Source: Kitasatospora sp. NBC_00374
GTDB taxonomy: Bacteria > Actinomycetota > Actinomycetes > Streptomycetales > Streptomycetaceae
Direction: 5' to 3'
Length of the DNA: 64,000 bases
NCBI RefSeq assembly: GCF_041434935.1
Contig: NZ_CP107964.1
Span: 6,803,001-6,867,000 of the forward strand
The stretch's first letter is position 1. Every line of letters begins with the position of its first letter. The position numbers and the translations under genes are program-made. The notes below the pieces were generated by a model. That model did no database searches. It worked only from the letters and a program-made list of their open reading frames with translations, and had not been told where the DNA came from. Of this stretch, positions 47,307 to 58,593 are shown piece by piece.

Positions 47307-48650
47307 ATGTCGGCCAGGCCCGCCGGAGCACCCGCGACGGCCCCGGCCGACCCGTTCGCCCTGGTGCGCACCCGCGGCTATCTCGTCCTGCTGGCGATGA
47401 CCGCCGTGCTCGGCGTCCCGATCTCGGCGATGGCGTTCGGCTTCCTCGCCCTGGTCTCCGAACTCCAGTCGCTGACCTACACCGACCTGCCCGAGGCGCT
47501 CGGGTTCGACGGCACGCCCGACTGGTGGCCGCTTCCGCTGCTCGCCCTGTGCGGCCTGCTGGTCGCGCTGACCATCCGCTACCTGCCCGGCATCGGCGGT
47601 CACAAGCCGGCCGAGGGGCTGAACACCTCAGGGGTGCCGTCGGCGGTCGAGCTGCCGGGCGTCCTGATCGCCGCCCTGGCCACCCTCGGGCTCGGCGCCG
47701 TCCTCGGCCCCGAGGCGCCGCTGATCGCGCTCGGCGGCGGGCTGGCCGTGGCCGCCGCCCGCCTGGCGAAGCGGGACCTCGCCCCGGACGCGGCCGCCGT
47801 GGTGGGCGTCTCGGGGAGCTTCGCCGCCATCAGCACGCTGCTCGGCTCGCCACTGCTCGGGGCGTTCCTGCTGATGGAGGCCTCCGGTCTCGCCGGGGCG
47901 AGGCTCGGGATGGTCCTGGTGCCGGGACTGCTCGCGGCCGGCATCGGCTCGCTGATCTTCACCGGGCTGGGCTCCTGGACCGGCCTCGGGACGTACTCAC
48001 TCACCCTGCAGGGCATCCCGCACGCCTCCGCGCCCGACATCGCCGGGTTCGGCTGGGCCCTCGTCATCGGGGTGGCCGCCGGCGTCGTCGGGGTGGGGAT
48101 CCGGCGGTCCGCGCTGTTCCTGCAGCCACGGGTGGAACGGCGCATGATCCCCGCCACCGTGCTGGCCGGCGTCGTGGTCGGCCTGTTGGCCCTGGCCTAC
48201 GCCGAGCTCACCGGGAAGTCCGCCTCCGAGATCCTCTACTCCGGCCAGGACGCGCTGAGCCCCCTGCTCGACGACCGGGCGCAGTACTCCGTGGGCGCGC
48301 TGGTGGTGCTCGTCGTCTGCAAGTCGCTGGCGTACGGCGTCTCGCTCAGCTGCTTCCGCGGCGGACCGATCTTCCCGTCGATGTTCGTGGGCGCGGCGGG
48401 CGGGCTCGCGCTCTCCCACCTCCCCGGGCTGCCGACCGCGGCCGCCTTCGCCATGGGCATCGGCGCGATGTGCGTGGCCATGCTCGGACTCCCCATGACG
48501 GCGGTGCTGCTGGCCACCCTGCTGCTGGGCGCCGACGGCCTCACCGTCATGCCGCTGGTGATCGTCGCGGTCGTGGTGGCGTACGTGGTGTCCCTGCGCC
48601 TCACCCCCGTCCCGGCCGCCGAACCCGTACCGGCCGCCGAACCCGCCTAG
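47307..48650 (+). CDS. ClC-type chloride channel/transporter
   Basis: The ATG at 47307, nine bases after GAGGAG, gives 447 residues (a GTG at 47301 is also possible). The ClC fold shows ten or more helices, the selectivity motif GPEAP with E136 in the place of the gating glutamate of proton-coupled exchangers, GVSGSFAAISTLLGSPLLGAFLL after it, and SLSCFRGGPIFPSMFVGAAGGLALS towards the C terminus. The presence of the gating Glu favours a chloride/proton exchanger over a channel. The very end repeats PVPAAEP, which is also a direct DNA repeat. Aldose epimerase follows after ten bases. Confidence 0.9.
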   Translation: MSARPAGAPATAPADPFALVRTRGYLVLLAMTAVLGVPISAMAFGFLALVSELQSLTYTDLPEALGFDGTPDWWPLPLLALCGLLVALTIRYLPGIGGHKPAEGLNTSGVPSAVELPGVLIAALATLGLGAVLGPEAPLIALGGGLAVAAARLAKRDLAPDAAAVVGVSGSFAAISTLLGSPLLGAFLLMEASGLAGARLGMVLVPGLLAAGIGSLIFTGLGSWTGLGTYSLTLQGIPHASAPDIAGFGWALVIGVAAGVVGVGIRRSALFLQPRVERRMIPATVLAGVVVGLLALAYAELTGKSASEILYSGQDALSPLLDDRAQYSVGALVVLVVCKSLAYGVSLSCFRGGPIFPSMFVGAAGGLALSHLPGLPTAAAFAMGIGAMCVAMLGLPMTAVLLATLLLGADGLTVMPLVIVAVVVAYVVSLRLTPVPAAEPVPAAEPA

Positions 48651-48660
48651 GAGGTCCGCC

Positions 48661-49587
48661 ATGTCCGACAGCCCGACCGGGCAGCAGCTGACGCTGCGCC
48701 ACGACGAGCAGACCGCCACCGTGGTCGAGCTCGGCGGCGCGCTGCGTGAGTACACCGTCGGCGGGCGGCCGGTACTGGACGGCTTCGCCGCCGACCGGCG
48801 GATCGCCGGCGCCCGCGGACAGCTGCTGGTGCCGTGGCCCAACCGGATCGGCGGCGGCCGCTACCACTGGCGGGGGCAGGACCTCCAGCTGCCGCTCACC
48901 GAGCCGGAGCACGGAAACGCCATCCACGGCCTGCTCCGCTGGACCTCCTGGCAGGTGCTGGAACGCGATCCGCACCGGATCCTGCTCGCCGCCACCGTCT
49001 GGCCGCAGCCCGGTTACCCGTTCCACCTCGACGTCCGCGCCGAGTACGTGCTCGGCGCGGACGGGCTGGAGGTCGCCGTCACGGCCCACAACCTCGGCGA
49101 GGAGACCGCGCCCTACGGCACCGGCCAGCACCCCTACCTGACGGTGGGCACCGACCTGGTGGACGAGGCGGTGCTCGGCCTGCCGGCCCGGCGCTGGCTG
49201 CCGACCGACGCGCAGGGCATGCCCACCGGCACCGAACCGGTGGCCGGCACGCCGTACGACTTCCGCGCCCCGCGCACCATCGGCACCCAGCGCCTGGACA
49301 CCGCGTTCACCGAGCTGGAACGGGACTCCGCCGGCCTGGCCGTGGTGCGCCTCGCCCACCCGTCGGGCTCGCACGGGGTCGACCTGCGGCTGGGCGAGGG
49401 CGTCGACTACGTCCAGGTGTACACGGGTGACACCCTCCCCGAGGCGGCCCGCCGCCGGGGCGTCGCGGTCGAGCCGATGAGCTGCCCGCCGGACGCCTTC
49501 CGCAGTGGCACCGCCCTGGTGGAGCTCGCCCCCGGCGCCCGGCACACCCTCCGCTGGGGGCTGCAGGCCTGGGGGACGGCGGGCTAG
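48661..49587 (+). CDS. aldose 1-epimerase
   Basis: 308 residues after TAGGAGG. The galactose-mutarotase fold is recognised by WPNRIGGGRYHWRG, the His in EHGNAIHGLLRW, the catalytic His in YGTGQHPYL and the acidic residue in AVEPMSCPPDAF. It interconverts alpha and beta anomers of free hexoses. Ten bases behind the ClC gene, probably in one transcript. The stop TAG shares the bases CTAG with the stop of the convergent membrane gene. Confidence 0.9.
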   Translation: MSDSPTGQQLTLRHDEQTATVVELGGALREYTVGGRPVLDGFAADRRIAGARGQLLVPWPNRIGGGRYHWRGQDLQLPLTEPEHGNAIHGLLRWTSWQVLERDPHRILLAATVWPQPGYPFHLDVRAEYVLGADGLEVAVTAHNLGEETAPYGTGQHPYLTVGTDLVDEAVLGLPARRWLPTDAQGMPTGTEPVAGTPYDFRAPRTIGTQRLDTAFTELERDSAGLAVVRLAHPSGSHGVDLRLGEGVDYVQVYTGDTLPEAARRRGVAVEPMSCPPDAFRSGTALVELAPGARHTLRWGLQAWGTAG

Positions 49588-50018
49588 ACCTTCTCCCGCA
49601 GCGAACCCGCGCAGAGCGCCCAGATGATGAAGATGTCGATGGCGATCAGGATGACAGCCCAGAACGGGTAGTACGGCAACCACAGGAAGTTGGCGATCGC
49701 CGACAGGCCCGCGAGTCCGACGCCGACCGCGCGGGCCCACACCGCCCCGGTGAACAGCGCGCAGCCGGCCAGGACGATGACGATGCCCAGGATCAGATGG
49801 ACCCAGCCCCAGCCGTTCACGCTGAACTGGAACGCGTAGTTCGGGGTCTTCACGATCAGGTCGTCCTTGGCGATGGCGGCGATGCCCTGGAAGATCGCCA
49901 TCGCCCCACCGAAGATCATCAGTACTGCGGCGAGCACGGTCCAGCCGGACCGGAAGGGATGCCCCGAGTTCGTGGAAGCCGCACTTCCCGCTCGCGGATC
50001 GTTGACGTTACTGGCCAT
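49584..50018 (-). CDS. DUF7144-family membrane protein
   Basis: The ATG at 50018 after GGAGG gives 144 residues with four membrane helices: GWTVLAAVLMIFGGAMAIFQGIAAI, VNGWGWVHLILGIVIVLAGCALF, WARAVGVGLAGLSAIANFLWLPYYPFWAVILIAIDIFIIWALCAG. The GW.HL.LG....AG.....G pattern is common in small actinobacterial membrane proteins (formerly unnamed, DUF7144). Function unknown. It shares its stop palindrome CTAG with the epimerase. Confidence 0.85.
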   Translation of the reverse strand: MASNVNDPRAGSAASTNSGHPFRSGWTVLAAVLMIFGGAMAIFQGIAAIAKDDLIVKTPNYAFQFSVNGWGWVHLILGIVIVLAGCALFTGAVWARAVGVGLAGLSAIANFLWLPYYPFWAVILIAIDIFIIWALCAGSLREKV

Positions 50019-50176
50019 CTCGGGCCTCCTTGGCCGACGAAGCCACCGGGCCGGCCCCCGGCCGACCGGCGGCCTTTCGTTCCAGCTTTCCACGCCGGCG
50101 CCGAGTCGGCCCCCCGCAGCGCCCCGCCCCCGGCGGAGCCGGCCGGGCCGCCCGTGCGGCGGCCCGGCCCACCGCC

Positions 50177-50487
50177 TCAGATCCGCAGCACCGCCGCCGC
50201 GGCGCTGGCCTCCTCCTCCGCGCCCACCCGCGCGGACACGTCCGCGAGCAGCGCCCACGCCGGGCGCAGCTCCGGCTCCGCCGCCACCGCACGCCGAAGC
50301 AGCACCAGCGCCGACGCGTCGTCACCGGCGCGGGCCCGGGCGAGCGCCTCGTTGTAGTCGATCCGCCCGGCGTACCGCAGCCGGACCAGCGCCGCCAGAT
50401 CCTCCCGGCAGGACGGGCAGCGCAGGCTCTCCGGCTCCGCCGGCACCCCGCACTGCGGGCACGGCACCTCGATCGGGGGCACCTCGC

Positions 50488-50491
<4 letters not shown>
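50177..50491 (-). CDS. small zinc-ribbon protein with TPR-like helices, last gene of the chaperone operon
   Basis: 104 residues. The start overlaps the Hsp70 stop (ATGA), so it is translationally coupled to it. The N terminus carries a zinc ribbon (CPQC and CPSC, 14 residues apart) like those inserted in the Hsp70 gene. The rest (YAGRIDYNEALARARAGDDASALVLLRRAVAAEPELRPAWALLADVSARVGAEEEA) looks like two TPR-type helical pairs. It is a likely adaptor for the Hsp70 or the large TPR protein. No known named family. Confidence 0.78.
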
Positions 50492-53049
<2,558 letters not shown>

Positions 53050-53065
53050 GTCTTCCCCTCTGTTC

Positions 53066-53740
53066 CTAACGCTTCCGTCGCCTGCGCCGGCCGTTCCACG
53101 CCGCGGCCTTCCGGGGGCCACCGGATGCCGGCGCGGATGCCGGCGCCGGCGGCTCGGCGGGCTCGGCGGGCTCACCGGGCTCGCTGGGCTCACTGGTCTC
53201 GGCGGGCTCCGGTGACGTGGGCTCCGGTGACGTGGGCTCGGGTGGCGTGGGCTCCGCCCCCGCCGCTTCGGGCGGCGGCGCGGTGGCGACCACGACCTGG
53301 GCCCGGCGCAGCACCTCGTCGTTCCAGAAGAAGCCGGTGACCACGGTCTGCACGACCGTCTCCGGCTCCAGACCGGGCCGCACCTCGCCGCCGACGATCT
53401 CGGACAGCGCCGGATCCGCCGCCAGCCCCTCCAGCCGCATCGGCCGTACCCCCGCCTTGGCCAGCTTGCCCAGCAGCCGGCGGCGGGTGGCCTCGATCCC
53501 CGCCCCCCGGCCCAGCAGGACCAACTCCGGGTCCAGGCCGAGCGCGGCGAGCGCGTCGTCCACCTCCACCAGCAGCCCGAGCAGCTCCCGCTGGGCGGCC
53601 GCGGCCGACCGCGCCTCCTCGCCCCTGAGCCGCTGCAGCAGCGAGGCCCGGTAGAGCAGCTGGCTGAACGCCTGGGCCAGATCGACCTCCAGGGCCCGCT
53701 GCGGCACCTCCAGCGGTTCGCCCAACTCCTGCGTGGTCAT
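53066..53740 (-). CDS. GrpE-like nucleotide exchange factor
   Basis: 224 residues from the ATG at 53740; a GTG at 53749 overlapping the previous stop (GTGA) is an alternative. A long amphipathic helix in the first 120 residues (VDLAQAFSQLLYRASLLQRLRGEEARSA) is followed by the GrpE head: VRPMRLEGLAADPALSEIVGGEVRPGLEPETVVQTVVTGFFWNDEVLRRAQVVVA, close to the GYxxNDRVLRPAxVxV end of GrpE. A C-terminal tail of about 55 residues is a run of PEPTSPE repeats, then basic residues (NGRRRRRKR). GrpE releases ADP from Hsp70; this copy should serve the zinc-ribbon Hsp70 sixteen bases downstream. Confidence 0.85.
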   Translation of the reverse strand: MTTQELGEPLEVPQRALEVDLAQAFSQLLYRASLLQRLRGEEARSAAAAQRELLGLLVEVDDALAALGLDPELVLLGRGAGIEATRRRLLGKLAKAGVRPMRLEGLAADPALSEIVGGEVRPGLEPETVVQTVVTGFFWNDEVLRRAQVVVATAPPPEAAGAEPTPPEPTSPEPTSPEPAETSEPSEPGEPAEPAEPPAPASAPASGGPRKAAAWNGRRRRRKR

Positions 53741-53745
53741 GGCGC

Positions 53746-54171
53746 TCACTCCGGGATCTCGATCGGCGGCAGCACGGACAGGTCGGCGGCGAAGCGCTCG
53801 GGGACGGGCGGCTCGGGGTCCACACCCGCCGGCGCCGGGTCGGCGAAGTCCGCCGCCAACTCCCCGCGGTGCAGCACCAGAAGCCGCTCGGCGGACGGCG
53901 GTTCGGACGGTCCGACCACCAGCAGCGGCTCGGCCAGGGCCGGGGCCAGCAGCTCCGCCACCCCCTCCACCGGGTCCGGCGGCAACTGCTGCTGGACGTC
54001 CAGCTCCAGCCGCCGGTCCGGGTTGCGCAGCAGCGCCGCGGCCTCCTGGATCTGCTGACGGCTGTGGCGGCCCGCTCGCATCGCCGGGCCCACGGCGAGG
54101 TTGATCTCGCGCACCCCGGCCGTGAGCGGAATGCCCAGGACCTCGTACGGCGACGGTTCGTGCAGCGGCAC
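53746..54171 (-). CDS. J-domain-like protein lacking the HPD motif
   Basis: 141 residues. The opening SPYEVLGIPLTAGVREINLAV and the closing helix IQEAAALLRNPDRRLELDV resemble the start and end of a J domain (YEVLGV..., ...A..VLSDPEKR..YD). The His-Pro-Asp loop that stimulates Hsp70 ATPase is missing, and the middle is shortened. The rest is acidic and proline-rich, without glycine/zinc regions. It abuts the GrpE-like gene, so it most likely is a regulatory or targeting J-like partner rather than a full co-chaperone. The resemblance is moderate. Confidence 0.6.
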   Translation of the reverse strand: MPLHEPSPYEVLGIPLTAGVREINLAVGPAMRAGRHSRQQIQEAAALLRNPDRRLELDVQQQLPPDPVEGVAELLAPALAEPLLVVGPSEPPSAERLLVLHRGELAADFADPAPAGVDPEPPVPERFAADLSVLPPIEIPE

Positions 54172-54243
54172 GACGGCGGTCTCCTCTCCCTCGGCAGTGT
54201 CTGGTTGGGCGGTGTGGCGCGGTGCGTTCCGGTTGCGGTGCGG

Positions 54244-57200
54244 TCAGCGCAGGCTGTTGATCCGCCGTTGGAGCGCGCGCAGCTCCTGGTCGCCCGGGCT
54301 GTACTCGACGGCCTTGGCGATCAGCTCCCGGGCCTGTCGGAACTGGCGCGCGTTCGCATGGGCCACGGCCTGCGAGCTGTGCACGATGCCCAGCTCGTTG
54401 CGGACCGCGGCGGTGTCCTCCGCGGTGTCGCACATCCGCAGCGCCTGCTCCAGCAGCGAGACGGAGTCGTCGTAGCGGCGCTCGTTGTAGTCGCGCGCCG
54501 CCTCGCTGCGCCAGACGCTGACCATCACCCGGCGCAGGTCGCCGGAGTCGTCGTAGGTCTGGGCCTGCCGGAGCAGTGCGGCGCGCTCGGCGAAGGGGCG
54601 GTCCTGGAGCTCGTCGAGCACGTGGTTGGCCAGCAGGACCGAGACCCGGCGCGGCGCCTCCCGGGCGGTGTCGCCGGTCCACTCGGGATCGGCCCGCAGG
54701 GCTGCGGTCATCCGGTCGACCGCCTCGGTGCGGTGGTCGGCCAGCGCGGCGGAGCGCGCCAGCAGGCGCATCGCGTAGGCGAGGCCGAGCCGGTTGTCCG
54801 GGTCGGCGTCGAGGTCGATGAGCTCCTGCCAGAGACCCGCCGCCTCCCAGAGGTCCTTCTCCGGGCCCGGCCGGGTGAGCTCGTTGGCGCGGTTGCCCAG
54901 GGCGGCCTGCAGGAAGTGGCGGGCCGTCGGGTCGTCGGGTGCCAGCGTGAGCGCCTTGCGCAGCAGGACCAGCGCGCTGGAGTAGTCCGTGCTCTCGTTG
55001 TTGATCTTCCGGGCCAGTTGGGCGTAGGCGGCCCCGAGGTTGCTGCGCACCTCGGTGTGGTCCGGGGCCATGGCCAGCGCCTGCTCCAGCAGTTCCACCG
55101 CGCCCGACTGGTCGTCGTCGCTCTCCTTGAGCAGCGCGCGGGCGGCCCGCAGCCCGGAGTCGGCGGCGAGCGCGGCCAGTTCGGCCGGTATCTCCCCACC
55201 CGGCAGCGCCCGGAGACGGTCCAGGCCGGCCAGCGCCTCGCGCCAGTCCTGGTGCCGGTGGCGCTCCCTGGCCTGGCTGGTCAGGGCCTCCCGCAGGAGG
55301 GCCTGCCAGGCCTCGTCGCGCTCGGCCGCGGGGATCGCGTCCAGCGCGGCGACCGCCGCCGCGTGGCGGCCCTGCAGCAGCAGGTAGCGGTGCGGCCCGA
55401 GCGCGTCGAACAGGCCGAGCGCCTCGGTCAGCGGATGGACACCGAACGGCCCGGACCGGCGCCACGGGCGGACCGCGTAGTCGAATTGACCCGCCCAGGC
55501 GACGAGCGCGCCCGCCTGCGACTCCTCGTGCAGCAGCCGGCCGAGCGCCGGGCCGAGGACGAGCCGGCGGCCGACGCCGCCGTCCGGGGCGACGTGCAGC
55601 TCCTCCTGCGCGAAGGCCTCGGCGCTGCGGGCCTCCATCCCGAGCCGGACGGTCCAGGCGTCGACGTCGTCCGCGCTGAGTCCGCGTGCCTGGTCCAGCT
55701 CGCGCAGGTCCCCGCGGAGCCGGTCGGTGAGTGCCGTCCGGGCGGCGGCGATCCGCTGCGGTTCGGTCGGGCGTCCGGTCACGCTCGCCGTCCGGGACCA
55801 CAGGTCGGGCAGGTGCAGCGCGGACATCAGACAGCCGATCGCCCACGGCCAGTACCGCGCGGCGTCCTCGGCCCCCGCCGGACCCGCCGCCTCGCAGGCG
55901 ACGGCCAGGCGGTAGCTGACCAGGCCGAGCGAGTGCAGCAGCCGGGGGTGGCCCGGATCCGTGAGCAGCAGCGCGTGGTAGCCGTCCCAGGCCTCCCGGT
56001 GCCGGCCCTCGCCGGCGTGGTGCAGGGCCTCGTGCTCCGCCAGCGTGCCGAGTGCGGGGCCGGCGTGCGGGTGGTCCGGTGCCAGCCGTACGGCCTCGCG
56101 CAGGTCGGCGGCGGCCCGGACGGCGTCCTGCGCGTCCAGGGCGGCCGCCGCGCGGCGGATCAGGACGGCGATGCGGGCCCGGGGGGCCGCGGTGGGCAGC
56201 AGGGCCAGCGCGGCGTCCAGCTCACCCGCCTCGGCCCGCAGCAGTGCGAGGTCGCGCCGGACGGGCACGGAAGCGGCGCCGTCACCGAGGACGTCGGCCC
56301 ACGCGGTGAGGATCCGCTCGGCCTCCGGGACAAGCCCGGCCCGGCGGGCGCAGCCCAGGACGGCCCGCAGGGCGGGCCCGGCGCAGCCGGCGCAGCGGGC
56401 GGAGCCGGCGGTCGCCGGCCGGTACAGGTGCGCGGCGCAGCCCTCCCGGCCGCAGCCGGCGCAGGCGTCGACGGCCGGCTCGGCACAGGCGACGCCGGCT
56501 TCGGCCCCGCACCGTGCGCCGTCGGTGACCGCTCGCCCGGCGCCGGGCGCGTCGAGGAAGCTCCGGTGCCACTCCAGCGCCGCCGGCCAGTTCCCGGCCC
56601 GTTCGGCGAGCAGCGCCCGGAGCCGGGACACCGCCGGGTCGCCCGCCGGATCCGGTTCCACCGGCGCGAGCAGGGTCACGGTCTGCACCGCACGGCCGGT
56701 CAGCAGCGCACCGGCCGCCAGGTGGTAGCGGTCCCGCGGGCCGTCGGCCTGGTCCAGCAGGCCGCCCAGGCCCTCGGCCGAGCCGGCCGCCAGGGCGATC
56801 CCGGCCCGCAGCCGCCGCTCCCGCAGCGGCGGTCCTGCGGGCTCCGACCCGTCCGGCGAGCCGGCGGCCGAGCCGGCCAGCGCGAGCGCCTCGGCGGCTG
56901 CGGCCCGGCCGTCCGGGAGGTCGCGGGCGGTGATCAGCAGGTGCGCGGCCTCGCGCAGCGCCGCCTCGCGCAGGGCCAGGCGGTAGCCCGGCGCGTCCGG
57001 CGCGTCGGTGACGGCCTGCTGCCACAGTGCGCGGGCCGCCGCCGGGTCGGCCGCCAGCCGGCGCCGGGCCAGCCGGTCCCGCAGCAGGGCCAGCCGGCCC
57101 GTCAGGTCCGCGTCGCGCAGCGGCTCCCACCGCTCCAGCGCGCCCGCCGGGTCGTCCGCCCGGGCCAGGGCCAGGCCGTGGTGGAAGGCGGCGCTGCGCT

Positions 57201-58404
57201 CCCAGTGCGAGCCGGTACCGGCCTGCGCGCGCAGCAGCGGCTCCGCCTCCTCGGGCCAGCCGGCCGCCAGCAGCGCCGCGCCCAGCCTGACCCGGGCCGG
57301 GCGCCACTGCGGCAGCCCCTCCAGCCCGGCCCGGTACTGCGCCGCCGCCTCGGCCGGCCGCCCGGCGCGCTCGTGCAGCAGGGCCAGGCCCAGCCGGGCG
57401 GGTGCGTACGAGGGTGCCGCGGCCAGGGCCGCGGTGAACTGCCCGGTGGCCTCCTCGTCCGCGCTGCGCAGCAGGGCGAGCCGCCCGAGCGCATAGCGGG
57501 GGCGAGGGTCCGCCGGGGCCTCGGCGGCCGCCGCCCGGAGATCGGCCGCCGCCCCCTCGATGTCCAGCAGGAACTGCCGGGCCAGCCCCCGGAAGAGCAG
57601 CGACTCCGCCCGCAGGGCCGGGCCCCGGGCCCACGGGGACGCCTCGCCCGGGCCCCGCCGCAGCGCCTCGTCGAAGGCCTCCACCGCCTGGGCGTGCCGG
57701 CCCGGCGTGCTGAGCAGCGCGCCCAGGCGGAACCAGAGCTCGCTGCCGCCCGCGGGCGCCGCGGTGGCCAGCAGCGCCTCGGCCTCGGCCGCCCGCCCGC
57801 TCTCGCGCAGCAGTGCCACCCGGGCCAGGACCGGCCAGTCCCGCTCCGGCAGCGTGGCGCGGGCCGCCGCCGTCACGCTCTCCCGCCGGTCGGTGGCGCC
57901 CTCCCGGCACAGACGCTGCAGCCAGTCCAGGGATCGGGAGGCCGACTCGGCCTCGACACCGGGCTCCGCGCCCGGGGCCGTCGCCCGCAGGAAGGCGAGG
58001 ACCGGCGCGAGGTCGCCGTCCGGGGCCTGCATCCGCTCCTCGGCGAGCTGGCGCAGACTCCAGCGGGGCAGCTGCCTGGCCGGCTCGGCCAGCAGCGGGA
58101 AGGCCTCGCGGTAGAGCGGGAGCGCGCCGGGGGCGTTGCCCAGCGCGGCGGTCGCCCCGGCCTGGCCGAGCAGGGCGAGGCCGCGGTGCGGCCGCAGCGC
58201 CTCGGGCGCGGCCGCCAGCCGGCCGGCCAGCGCGGCGTACCGGCGGCGGGCCTGCTCCTGCTGTCCGGCCGTGGCCTTGGCCGCCGCGGCGGTCAGCGCC
58301 CTGGCCACCGACTCGGGGTCGAGCGCCCGTCCGCGCCGGACCAGCGCGAATCCGCCCCAACCGACCAGTGCCGCCAGCACAAGCACCAGCGCGAGCAGCG
58401 CCAT
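54244..58404 (-). CDS. giant membrane-anchored TPR protein with an internal Cys-rich (zinc-finger-like) segment
   Basis: 1386 residues from the ATG at 58404. One N-terminal membrane helix (MALLALVLVLAALVGWGGFALV) is followed by many TPR-type repeats throughout, for example AVEAFDEALRRGPGEASPW and ALVLLRKALTLAPDDPTARHFLQAALG. Residues 632-685 hold eight cysteines and a His in CxxC-like spacing (DACAGCGREGC, ARCAGCAG), similar to a B-box zinc finger. The last repeat ends at the C terminus. It is first in the minus-strand chaperone operon, 72 bases before the J-like gene. It probably acts as the scaffold that recruits the Hsp70 to the membrane. No enzymatic motif was seen. Confidence 0.85.
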   Translation of the reverse strand: MALLALVLVLAALVGWGGFALVRRGRALDPESVARALTAAAAKATAGQQEQARRRYAALAGRLAAAPEALRPHRGLALLGQAGATAALGNAPGALPLYREAFPLLAEPARQLPRWSLRQLAEERMQAPDGDLAPVLAFLRATAPGAEPGVEAESASRSLDWLQRLCREGATDRRESVTAAARATLPERDWPVLARVALLRESGRAAEAEALLATAAPAGGSELWFRLGALLSTPGRHAQAVEAFDEALRRGPGEASPWARGPALRAESLLFRGLARQFLLDIEGAAADLRAAAAEAPADPRPRYALGRLALLRSADEEATGQFTAALAAAPSYAPARLGLALLHERAGRPAEAAAQYRAGLEGLPQWRPARVRLGAALLAAGWPEEAEPLLRAQAGTGSHWERSAAFHHGLALARADDPAGALERWEPLRDADLTGRLALLRDRLARRRLAADPAAARALWQQAVTDAPDAPGYRLALREAALREAAHLLITARDLPDGRAAAAEALALAGSAAGSPDGSEPAGPPLRERRLRAGIALAAGSAEGLGGLLDQADGPRDRYHLAAGALLTGRAVQTVTLLAPVEPDPAGDPAVSRLRALLAERAGNWPAALEWHRSFLDAPGAGRAVTDGARCGAEAGVACAEPAVDACAGCGREGCAAHLYRPATAGSARCAGCAGPALRAVLGCARRAGLVPEAERILTAWADVLGDGAASVPVRRDLALLRAEAGELDAALALLPTAAPRARIAVLIRRAAAALDAQDAVRAAADLREAVRLAPDHPHAGPALGTLAEHEALHHAGEGRHREAWDGYHALLLTDPGHPRLLHSLGLVSYRLAVACEAAGPAGAEDAARYWPWAIGCLMSALHLPDLWSRTASVTGRPTEPQRIAAARTALTDRLRGDLRELDQARGLSADDVDAWTVRLGMEARSAEAFAQEELHVAPDGGVGRRLVLGPALGRLLHEESQAGALVAWAGQFDYAVRPWRRSGPFGVHPLTEALGLFDALGPHRYLLLQGRHAAAVAALDAIPAAERDEAWQALLREALTSQARERHRHQDWREALAGLDRLRALPGGEIPAELAALAADSGLRAARALLKESDDDQSGAVELLEQALAMAPDHTEVRSNLGAAYAQLARKINNESTDYSSALVLLRKALTLAPDDPTARHFLQAALGNRANELTRPGPEKDLWEAAGLWQELIDLDADPDNRLGLAYAMRLLARSAALADHRTEAVDRMTAALRADPEWTGDTAREAPRRVSVLLANHVLDELQDRPFAERAALLRQAQTYDDSGDLRRVMVSVWRSEAARDYNERRYDDSVSLLEQALRMCDTAEDTAAVRNELGIVHSSQAVAHANARQFRQARELIAKAVEYSPGDQELRALQRRINSLR

Positions 58405-58467
58405 GCCCCGTCCCCCTGCAGTTTCGGATCCGCCGGCGCCACCCAACCATGATGTCGATCAAGGAGA

Positions 58468-58482
58468 TTGACGCCTCGTCAA
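58468..58482. promoter_or_regulatory. palindrome TTGACG-CCT-CGTCAA in the divergent chaperone/kinase promoter region
   Basis: Perfect 6-bp arms; each arm reads as a -35-like TTGACG, one on each strand, between the TPR gene (start 58404) and the kinase-like gene (start 58594). Either back-to-back promoters or an operator covering both. The -10 boxes are not clear (CAGTAG 18 bases downstream on the plus strand is weak). Confidence 0.45.
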
Positions 58483-58593
58483 GATTTTCCCCAGTAGGCT
58501 CAGGATAGGGCTTTCGGGGGGCGTCGGGACGGAAAAGAGCACTATCCTGAGGCTGCGGAACGCTGGGGCCGGGTCGTTTCAGTCGGGGGTGGA

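Noticed and set aside
53869..58452. 1527-codon plus-strand frame opposite the TPR gene
   Set aside because: Antisense shadow; the minus-strand frame has TPR repeats, a membrane helix and sound codon use.
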